DNA from: a virus
Reading direction: 5' to 3' (one strand)
Length of the DNA: 26,287 nt
IMG/VR virus record: IMGVR_UViG_3300028418_000024
Span: 1-26,287 of that record
Part shown: positions 6,921 through 12,473 of the stretch, in pieces
Layout: each line of letters starts with the position of its first letter
Position numbering within the stretch: the stretch's first letter is position 1
Program-made: the position numbers and the translations under genes
Notes under the pieces: model-generated
Database searches by the model: none
What the model was told of the DNA's origin: nothing
The model's input: only the letters and a program-made list of their open reading frames with translations

Positions 6921-6947
6921 TTGACCACAATTACGAACACTTATAAA
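6921..6947 (+). promoter_or_regulatory. Candidate promoter of the recombination operon
   Basis: TTGACC (6921-6926) followed by TATAAA (6942-6947) at a short 15-base spacing. The start would fall at about 6953-6956, at or next to the ATG of the exonuclease gene. No Shine-Dalgarno is present before that ATG, so a leaderless message is suggested. Confidence 0.4.
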
Positions 6948-6955
6948 CATTATAT

Positions 6956-7855
6956 ATGGATAGTTTAGATTTAAAAAAATTGCCACTTATTTTAAAGCCA
7001 GATGAATGTTCAAATGATGAATACCATAATGGTTTTTTAAAAGATTTTTATGGTTCATCAACAATATCATCATTTGCATATTTAACACCTATTGAAGCTA
7101 AATTAAAAAATGATGAAGATTTTGCTGATACTATGGCAACAAGGCTTGGCAGTGCTTTTCATTTTATTATGGAGGATGAAAAAACTTATAAAGAAAATGT
7201 TATTTTTACAAAGTTAGATAACCGGTACAAAGAATATAAAGAATTAGCAAGTTCACTAAAAGAAGGTCAAATATTAATTCACGAAAAATTTGCCGGTGAT
7301 ATTCGAGGAATGAAAGTGTCTATGTTTAATCATAGCCTTAGTCATTATGTTAATACTATGGAGGCAAAAAAAGAATGGTCATTTGCTTACCAAGATGAAT
7401 ATGGGTTAAAAGTTAAAATTAGACCTGACTTTATAAGAAAAGGTATTAAAGATAAAAACAAAGATATTATTGTTGATTTTAAAAGTACAAAATCAGTTAA
7501 TCCAAAAAGTTTTTCTAAATCTGTAAAAGATTATAATTACCATATACAAGCGGCACATTACATTGAGACTTATCAAAACATCACCGGTAAAGAAGTTGAA
7601 GAATTTGTATTTGCATGTGTTGAAAAAACATTTCCTTACCTTTGCAATTTTTTTACGCTTGGATATAAGACACTAAAAGAAGGCAACATTGCCTTAAATC
7701 ATGCAAAAAAGAAATTAAGGTATTGTTTAGATACAGATGACTATGGTGGTTATGAAGAAACTTACAATGAAGATAAACAACCAATACCAACAACTATTGA
7801 TATTGGTAATTTTAATTTTGAATATATAAATCCTTATGAGGAGGACATGATATGA
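6956..7855 (+). CDS. RecE/Cas4-like PD-(D/E)XK exonuclease
   Basis: Predicted to degrade double-stranded DNA ends and leave single strands for the annealing protein encoded two genes on. The 299-residue product has the RecE-type (DUF3799-like) motif set: RLGSAFHFIMED with His69, RPDF with Asp158, VDFKST with Asp174 and Lys176, and QAAHY with Gln198 and Tyr202. N-terminal residues 32-46 (YGSSTISSF then LTP) match the usual start of this family. The ATG is preceded by an AT-rich promoter-like stretch with no ribosome-binding site. The gene ends in an ATGA overlap with the next one. Together with the annealing protein and SSB it forms a Red-type recombination set. Confidence 0.85.
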   Translation: MDSLDLKKLPLILKPDECSNDEYHNGFLKDFYGSSTISSFAYLTPIEAKLKNDEDFADTMATRLGSAFHFIMEDEKTYKENVIFTKLDNRYKEYKELASSLKEGQILIHEKFAGDIRGMKVSMFNHSLSHYVNTMEAKKEWSFAYQDEYGLKVKIRPDFIRKGIKDKNKDIIVDFKSTKSVNPKSFSKSVKDYNYHIQAAHYIETYQNITGKEVEEFVFACVEKTFPYLCNFFTLGYKTLKEGNIALNHAKKKLRYCLDTDDYGGYEETYNEDKQPIPTTIDIGNFNFEYINPYEEDMI

Positions 7856-8004
7856 ATGAAAAACAAATAGAAATAACAAAAGATGAATATTTGGCTATGC
7901 AAAATGAATATGATGAAACAATGAACCATTATGACAAAGATGGATATTGTCATTTTTGTGGGCGGCATCAAGATGAAGGCATACATTACAAGTGTTGGAG
8001 ATAG
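7852..8004 (+). CDS. 50-aa zinc-ribbon-like protein
   Basis: Short protein with an acidic helical first half and a Cys/His cluster at the end: Cys33, Cys36, His39, His45, Cys48 (YCHFCGRHQDEGIHYKCW), which could bind one zinc. The start is sound: GGAGG lies a few bases upstream and the ATG overlaps the exonuclease stop. It lies between exonuclease and annealing protein, so a DNA- or protein-binding helper role is plausible but unproven. Confidence 0.65.
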   Translation: MNEKQIEITKDEYLAMQNEYDETMNHYDKDGYCHFCGRHQDEGIHYKCWR

Positions 8005-8013
8005 GAGGTATTA

Positions 8014-8634
8014 ATGAGTAATAGAAATGAAATAGCAAATAAATTAAAAAAATTGTTAGGTGATATTGACCAACAAAAGTTTGGTGAAATTACTTGGACA
8101 TTACCACAAAACAAAAACTTATACATTATAACAAATAAAGGTTGTCAAATGATAGCCGCTAAACAAGGTTTATATGTTCATTATGACCAACCAATAGTTA
8201 TACAAGATAACATTGTTATAAAAGCAAAAGTTATAACAAAAGATGATAATTTAATTGAAAGTTTTGGTGAAGCAAATAGTAAAAATTGTCGTAATCCTTA
8301 CCCTATATCTATGGCAGAAAAAAGAGGACATGATAGGGTCATATTAAAAGCCTGTGATGTTTATGGTGATATTTATAGTGAAGAAGAAAATATTGAAGAA
8401 TTTAAAAAGCCTACAACAATACATGAACCTGAACCGGTTGGTTTAGAAGAAGTAAAACACAAAAATAAATTAGAAGGTTTTATGTTTGAAATTGATAACA
8501 TAAAAAATCAAGATGAATTTGATATTGCTTGGGGTGACTTGCAAGTAAGATTAAAAAGTTCCGGCTTTACAACACCGGACAAACAAAAAATTCATAGTCA
8601 CATAATTAGTAAATTTAAAATTAATAATAAATAG
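8014..8634 (+). CDS. Rad52/ERF-like single-strand annealing protein
   Basis: The 206-residue product has a beta-rich N-terminal half and the signature of phage annealing proteins at about 98-125: ISMAEKRGHDRVILKACDVY, then GDIYSEEE, comparable to the AEKRA..R..L...G..G.YSEEE pattern of ERF/Rad52-type proteins. Such proteins coat resected single strands and anneal them. After an acidic linker (124-150) there is a helical C-terminal region (150-206) that may bind partners such as SSB. AGGAGG lies five bases before the ATG. The order exonuclease, annealing protein, SSB supports the call. The exact subfamily cannot be set by eye. Confidence 0.7.
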   Translation: MSNRNEIANKLKKLLGDIDQQKFGEITWTLPQNKNLYIITNKGCQMIAAKQGLYVHYDQPIVIQDNIVIKAKVITKDDNLIESFGEANSKNCRNPYPISMAEKRGHDRVILKACDVYGDIYSEEENIEEFKKPTTIHEPEPVGLEEVKHKNKLEGFMFEIDNIKNQDEFDIAWGDLQVRLKSSGFTTPDKQKIHSHIISKFKINNK

Positions 8635-8642
8635 GAGAAAAT

Positions 8643-9050
8643 ATGAGTAGTTTAAACAAAGTTATGCTTATAGGTAATTTAGGTAATGACCCTGATATTG
8701 TAAATGATGGAAAAATTGGCAAGTTATCTGTTGCAACAAGTGAAAGCTGGAAAGATAAGTCATCAGGTGAAAGAAAAACAAAAACCGAATGGCATAGAGT
8801 AGTAATTTTTAATGAAGGTTTAGTTAGAATTGCTGAACAATACTTAAAAAAAGGTTCTAAAGTTTATCTTGAGGGTCAATTACAAACTAAAAGTTATACT
8901 GACAAAGATGGTGTTGAAAAATATACAACCGAAATTGTATTACAAAATTACAATGGCACACTAACTATGTTAGGTGAAAACAATGGTGGTCAAGCATCAA
9001 CACCTTCACCAAAAAACAATACAGTTATAGATGATGATATACCTTTTTAA
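8643..9050 (+). CDS. ssb: Single-stranded DNA-binding protein
   Basis: A 135-residue bacterial-type SSB. It starts MSSLNKVMLIGNLGNDPDI, has the OB-fold features WHRVVIFNEGL and LKKGSKVYLEGQLQT, a short Gly/Gln/Pro linker, and the acidic tip DDDIPF that docks partner proteins in cellular SSBs. GGAGA lies five bases before the ATG. The host-like tip means it could recruit host or phage replication and repair proteins. It follows the annealing protein with an 8-base gap. Confidence 0.96.
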   Translation: MSSLNKVMLIGNLGNDPDIVNDGKIGKLSVATSESWKDKSSGERKTKTEWHRVVIFNEGLVRIAEQYLKKGSKVYLEGQLQTKSYTDKDGVEKYTTEIVLQNYNGTLTMLGENNGGQASTPSPKNNTVIDDDIPF

Positions 9051-9053
9051 GCA

Positions 9054-9224
9054 ATGAAAGTTACAATTAATAAAGATACAGCATTTTATGTTATTCCAAC
9101 AAAAGACTTGTTAAGAATTTGTATTAACAATGATTGTTTTGAAAAAAATATGACCATTGATGGCTATTTTAATTTAATTACAAGTTGCTTGGATGCTATT
9201 CAAGAGATGAGGCGTGATGAATAA
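9054..9224 (+). CDS. Hypothetical protein, 56 aa
   Basis: Not recognised. Starts MKVTINKDTAFYVIPTKDLL, looks like a small alpha/beta protein with a helical C-terminal half (FNLITSCLDAIQEMRRDE). The ATG is four bases after the SSB stop with no strong ribosome-binding site, so coupled translation is likely. It overlaps the DnaA-like gene by 8 bases. Tight packing supports its being coding. Confidence 0.6.
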   Translation: MKVTINKDTAFYVIPTKDLLRICINNDCFEKNMTIDGYFNLITSCLDAIQEMRRDE

Positions 9225-9513
9225 AGCATTAAATTCTACTATAAAAAAAATATGTTTTGATTATGAAGTTACTTTAAATGATATAAAATCATCAAGGCGT
9301 AACCCAAGAATAATTGAACCTAGATGGTTGTGTTGGGAATTATACAAAAATCATTCTTATCATTCTTTTCCTAAAATTGGTTTGATATTTAATCGAGACC
9401 ACTCAACTATAATTCAAGGTTTAAAAAAAATTAAAACTAGGTATGGTGATAAGATAAAAAAATACGAAAAATTTTACCATGAAGAAAAAGAAAAATATTT
9501 GGACAAAGACTAA
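9217..9513 (+). CDS. Free-standing DnaA C-terminal-type DNA-binding protein
   Basis: A 98-residue protein whose residues 30-72 match the DnaA domain IV pattern: PRWLCWELYKNHSYHSFPKI, then GLIFNRDHSTIIQGLKKI. The core NRDHSTI (59-65) corresponds to the GRDHTTV signature with which DnaA reads DnaA boxes. The AAA+ ATPase part is absent. It could bind DnaA boxes in the phage or host origin, or act as a regulator. The ATG at 9217 has GAGG four bases upstream; a GTG at 9214 is a less likely alternative. The end is a charged helix rich in Lys, Glu and Tyr. Confidence 0.8.
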   Translation: MNKALNSTIKKICFDYEVTLNDIKSSRRNPRIIEPRWLCWELYKNHSYHSFPKIGLIFNRDHSTIIQGLKKIKTRYGDKIKKYEKFYHEEKEKYLDKD

Positions 9514-9658
9514 AATTAAAGATGTGCCTTGTGCGGCTTGTGGTAAAATGATTAATATGAATGGTGATGGGTGGGTGGTGAATGGGAAAGGTCAAATTGT
9601 TCATTATGGTGCTTTTACAGAATTTAAAGACCATTGTTTTAATAAATTAATCAAATAA
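9479..9658 (+). CDS. 59-aa basic zinc-finger-like protein
   Basis: Begins MKKKKNIWTKTKIKD, then PCAACGK (Cys18, Cys21), and ends with His42 and H52-C53, so a C-x2-C plus His/Cys zinc site is possible. It overlaps the DnaA-like gene by 35 bases in another frame, long but within what phages use. GAAAAA and GATAAA stretches precede the ATG without a clear ribosome-binding site. It is the last gene of the rightward operon and converges with the late operon 45 bases on. Confidence 0.5.
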   Translation: MKKKKNIWTKTKIKDVPCAACGKMINMNGDGWVVNGKGQIVHYGAFTEFKDHCFNKLIK

Positions 9659-9703
9659 ACGCTTATACAAACGAAAAAAAAACTTTTATATAGTAAAACA
9701 CCT

Positions 9704-10267
9704 TTATTTCCAACTATTGCCTGAAAGCCACGAAACAAGGCTATGGCGTGTTCCACTTAAAATAGGGTAAACTTTGTGCATTAAAAAGGCAGGAAAACAA
9801 ATCATGTCACCTTTTTGTCTAGGAATAACAAAATCATCAACTTTATCAACTTCCACTTTTATGTCACCACCGGAATAATCTTTTGTGTTACTAAGTTGTG
9901 TTATAATTGTAAGTTTTCTATTTGGAATATGTGTATTTAAGTCTGACCAATTAATGTCCATGTGGTTGTCATACTTTCCACCCTTATTATAAGTCAAAAA
10001 TTGTATTGGCTCGGCAAAACCTTTTATATCAAAATTGTAATATTTTTCATTTACAGTTTGACCAAAATCACTAATGACTTCTGAAACAAAACTTAAATCA
10101 ATATCATCTGCACCAAATGATTTTACTTGCACATTTCTATAAGCATTGTTTTGACCACCGGACAAACCACCATTTAATGTTTTTTTCTTGTTCATTAAAG
10201 AATGTATTTGTTTTATTTGGTCATCACTTAACGCATTTTTTAAGTGCGTTACTTGTGGTGTTGACAT
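9704..10267 (-). CDS. 2-oxoglutarate/Fe(II)-dependent oxygenase
   Basis: A 187-residue prolyl-4-hydroxylase-type (PKHD-like) protein. The iron-binding triad is intact: His102 and Asp104 in YDNHMDI and His164 in FPAFLMHKV; Arg174 in GTRHSLVSW would hold 2-oxoglutarate. It is predicted to hydroxylate a protein or small molecule using O2 and 2-oxoglutarate; the substrate is unknown. Related enzymes are common in marine phages. It is the last gene of the late operon, after the Rz1-like lipoprotein gene (2-base gap), so it should be made late in infection. The late timing favours a virion or lysis-stage substrate over early metabolism, but this is inference. Confidence 0.85.
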   Translation of the reverse strand: MSTPQVTHLKNALSDDQIKQIHSLMNKKKTLNGGLSGGQNNAYRNVQVKSFGADDIDLSFVSEVISDFGQTVNEKYYNFDIKGFAEPIQFLTYNKGGKYDNHMDINWSDLNTHIPNRKLTIITQLSNTKDYSGGDIKVEVDKVDDFVIPRQKGDMICFPAFLMHKVYPILSGTRHSLVSWLSGNSWK

Positions 10268-10269
10268 TT

Positions 10270-10443
10270 TTAATCTGTTTCAGATTTTTCAGTAGTAATT
10301 GTAATTTCTATATCTTGACCTTTTGGAACATCTGCGTTCAAAAATAGTCTTGAAGAACTGCAACCAACTAATATAAATGCTGACAATAAAATTGTAATTC
10401 CAACACTAAAGCTGCCTACTGATAATTTTGTAAATATATTCAT
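10270..10443 (-). CDS. Small lipoprotein, candidate Rz1-type o-spanin
   Basis: A 57-residue protein with a signal peptide ending in a lipobox ILVGC (Cys28), followed by SSSRLFLNADVPKGQD and a short polar tail. After lipidation it would sit on the inner face of the outer membrane. Its position right after the holin gene is that of an o-spanin, which fuses outer and inner membranes at lysis; the tail is not Pro-rich as in classical Rz1. GAGG lies six bases before the ATG. Confidence 0.65.
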   Translation of the reverse strand: MNIFTKLSVGSFSVGITILLSAFILVGCSSSRLFLNADVPKGQDIEITITTEKSETD

Positions 10444-10472
10444 ATTTTCCTCTAATTATAGTTTGCACTATA

Positions 10473-10925
10473 TTACTTGTTTACAAGCCTATTAGCAAAC
10501 CAAAAACTAATTATGCAACTAAACAACGCCATACTTTCATCTGACCATGCAGCTTGAATTGCCTTTAATGGTTCGTCACCTTCTTGTATTCCAACAATTA
10601 CTTGTGCAATAGTCACAACACAAAAAACTATAAACATACAATATGTAATGACAGGTCTAACACTTGCTGATAAAGCGGCAATAAACTTTGATGGGTTTGC
10701 TTTAGAAAGCTGCTGGTCATGTTGGTAAACAGCTTTTGTTTGTTCGGTTATTGATTTAACAGTTTCTTCTTTAATTTTTAAAGCAGACAATTCTTTTGCC
10801 ATCTTTATTTTATTTTCTTGAAGCAATAATTCATGTTTCATGTTTTGTTTTGCTTGAAAAAAATCTAAAACTTTTGGCATAAAGCCTGTACCAAACCCTA
10901 ATAAAGAACCCAATAAACTAATCAT
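10473..10925 (-). CDS. 3-TM holin, GTA-holin-like
   Basis: A 150-residue protein with a hydrophobic Gly-rich start (1-23), a long charged helical stretch (25-75), then ASVRPVITY and two membrane segments (about 92-113 and 131-147, ending SFWFANRLVNK). This layout and the SVRPVITY and ISFWFANR motifs match the 'holin of 3 TMs' family first described for gene transfer agents. It would form the inner-membrane lesion that starts lysis. Its ATG overlaps the stop of the basic protein gene before it (ATGA). Confidence 0.8.
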   Translation of the reverse strand: MISLLGSLLGFGTGFMPKVLDFFQAKQNMKHELLLQENKIKMAKELSALKIKEETVKSITEQTKAVYQHDQQLSKANPSKFIAALSASVRPVITYCMFIVFCVVTIAQVIVGIQEGDEPLKAIQAAWSDESMALFSCIISFWFANRLVNK

Positions 10926-11059
10926 TTTTTCTTTTTGCGTTTTTTCTTTGGAAAACCAGCTTTCATATTTGCATAAGATTTAGCAGATATAGTTGATTTT
11001 TTCTTAGTACGACTTGTTCCAGCTTTTTTTCTTTTATTTATGTTTCTATATAATGACAT
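10922..11059 (-). CDS. Extremely basic 45-aa protein
   Basis: The product starts MSLYRNINKRKKAG and ends FPKKKRKKKK; 19 of 45 residues are Lys or Arg and none is acidic. AGGAGA lies six bases before the ATG and the stop overlaps the holin start, so it is firmly part of the operon. I recall similar proteins at this place in marine phages, without known function. Nucleic-acid binding or charge neutralisation of packaged DNA is plausible; a lysis-linked membrane-active peptide is an alternative. Confidence 0.75.
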   Translation of the reverse strand: MSLYRNINKRKKAGTSRTKKKSTISAKSYANMKAGFPKKKRKKKK

Positions 11060-11068
11060 TTAGTTCTC

Positions 11069-11347
11069 CTACCATTTAGTTTTTGACGACCAATAAGCTG
11101 CTGACATTTTACCTTTAGCAATATTTTTACCATGTCTAGCTTTAAAACTTTTGCGTCTTGCTTTTTGTTTTGTTGTTTTAGGATTTTTACCTGCACCACT
11201 TACACCCTGCTGACCAAAACGAATTGTCTTTATTTTATCACCTTCTTTAGCAACAACAACATGGCTCTTTGTTTTATGTTTTGGAGTGCGTTTTGCTTTA
11301 TTAAATCCGCTTACTCCGGCTCTTGTTAATCTTGGGTCTTTTGACAT
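11069..11347 (-). CDS. DUF6321-like basic protein, 92 aa
   Basis: Starts MSKDPRLTRAGVSGFNKAKR, followed by TPKHKTKSHVVVAKEGDKIK, IRFGQQGVSGAG and a Lys/Arg-rich helix ending KMSAAYWSSKTKW. This pattern fits the DUF6321 family found widely in marine phages and usually described as a conserved virion-associated or unknown protein. It is strongly basic like the next gene. The family call is from memory of the pattern. Function unknown. Confidence 0.75.
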   Translation of the reverse strand: MSKDPRLTRAGVSGFNKAKRTPKHKTKSHVVVAKEGDKIKTIRFGQQGVSGAGKNPKTTKQKARRKSFKARHGKNIAKGKMSAAYWSSKTKW

Positions 11348-11353
11348 ATCAAC

Positions 11354-11764
11354 CTAACTACATAAACATTTATTAAATAATGTATTTTTTATTATATTAA
11401 AGGTGTTTCTTTCATTTTCAATAGTCATTTGTTTTTCATATATTTTTTTTGTTTTATTGTTTATTGGTAATATGAATTGTGCAATTCTTATATCTAAGGC
11501 TACTAAAATTAAAAAATCAACTTCATTATCATTATAAGGTCTTTTATCGCTACCATAGGCAGTTTGAAAATTGTATCTTAAAGACTTACCATCATTTTCA
11601 TTATAACATTTAGCTGTTGCCTTAACTTGTACCCTCATTGGTTTTTGGTCAAACCATGCAACAATATCATATTTGTCTTTGCTAACTAAGTCGTTTTCAA
11701 TCCCATAGCTTAACAAAACAGAACTAGCTAAAAGTTCTCCTTGCAAACCAATTTTTGTGGACAT
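11354..11764 (-). CDS. PD-(D/E)XK-family endonuclease-like protein
   Basis: A 136-residue protein starting GLQGELLASSVLLSYG (Glu10), then KYDIVAWF (Asp33), then RVQVKATAK (Gln46, Lys48). The E...D...QxK arrangement is that of Hjc-like and intron-endonuclease-like PD-(D/E)XK proteins, where Gln can replace Glu. Later strands VDFLILVALDI support the fold. Possible roles are Holliday-junction resolution before packaging or other DNA trimming. It has 1 base between its start and the stop of the preceding gene. Confidence 0.65.
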   Translation of the reverse strand: MSTKIGLQGELLASSVLLSYGIENDLVSKDKYDIVAWFDQKPMRVQVKATAKCYNENDGKSLRYNFQTAYGSDKRPYNDNEVDFLILVALDIRIAQFILPINNKTKKIYEKQMTIENERNTFNIIKNTLFNKCLCS

Positions 11765-11765
11765 C

Positions 11766-11933
11766 TTAGGTAAACGCTATCTTTAACAATAAGCCTATAG
11801 TTGATGCACTTGCACCAATCATAATGGCTTCTATTCTATATAATCGTCTATCTATTGCCTCATATCTAGTTGAACAAGCGTCAACATGGTCATCAATTTT
11901 TTGGTTTACAGTTGCGGTTGTTGGTTTAGGCAT
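11766..11933 (-). CDS. Small coiled-coil plus TM protein, 55 aa
   Basis: Polar start, a helical YEAIDRRLYRIEAIMIG segment, then a C-terminal hydrophobic segment (SASTIGLLLKIAFT). The shape is like XhlA-type phage membrane proteins that act with holins, and small proteins of this design are common beside marine phage tail genes. No strong ribosome-binding site; it starts two bases after the preceding stop, so coupling is likely. Confidence 0.65.
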   Translation of the reverse strand: MPKPTTATVNQKIDDHVDACSTRYEAIDRRLYRIEAIMIGASASTIGLLLKIAFT

Positions 11934-11935
11934 TA

Positions 11936-12463
11936 TTAATTACTTTCGTCAAATAAAGATGGGTCAACCCATGTATCTAATTGGTCTGACCAACCATTAT
12001 CTACTGTATATCTCCATTTATAAGGATAAAAAGTATCTGGTGTACTATCAACAGAATATAAATTAGAATTTGATGTATTAACATCATTTATAGTTAATAT
12101 TAATTCATCACTTCCATTAGTTATAGTAGTTTCTTTATCACTAATTGTAATAGTGTAATCATCAGGATAACAATAAATTGCAACATCTTTAAGTGGCTCT
12201 TTAATTTCAACATCTTCATCATTTACTATTTTTTTCCATTCTGTTCCTGTCCATCTGTGCATATTACCACTATTGTCTGTATAAAGAGCATCTACTTGAA
12301 CAGCATTTCCATTTTCATTTGTAGTTGGTGGAGTATCATGTTTACCTATCCATTTAGATTGAAATTCCTCAACAGTCATACTTTCTTTTTCACCACTTAA
12401 TAATACTTTTTGATTTATTGTGTTTATTATATCATCTTTTTTCCAAGTTATAATTTTTGGCAT
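11936..12463 (-). CDS. Tail-fibre-associated protein with shared W-G-W hairpin module
   Basis: A 175-residue soluble protein. Residues 45-80 (GNAVQVDALYTDNSGNMHRW, then TGTEWKKI) have the same pattern as residues 435-470 of the tail fibre (GDALVTGALYWNTSSNQLFV, then WNGSAWTQG), a recurring beta-hairpin module of phage fibres. The rest is beta-rich with many Asp, Thr and Trp. AGGAGG lies six bases before the ATG and it directly follows the fibre gene. A second fibre or tip subunit, or an assembly chaperone, are the likeliest roles. Confidence 0.6.
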   Translation of the reverse strand: MPKIITWKKDDIINTINQKVLLSGEKESMTVEEFQSKWIGKHDTPPTTNENGNAVQVDALYTDNSGNMHRWTGTEWKKIVNDEDVEIKEPLKDVAIYCYPDDYTITISDKETTITNGSDELILTINDVNTSNSNLYSVDSTPDTFYPYKWRYTVDNGWSDQLDTWVDPSLFDESN

Positions 12464-12473
12464 ATTTGCCTCC

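Noticed and set aside
9659-9703. Bidirectional terminator between the converging operons
   Set aside because: Only a weak TTTTA/TAAAA pairing is present, with no GC stem, so it is not called.
11824-12066. 80-codon plus-strand frame with hydrophobic residues
   Set aside because: It lies opposite two well-packed minus-strand genes and has no initiation signal.
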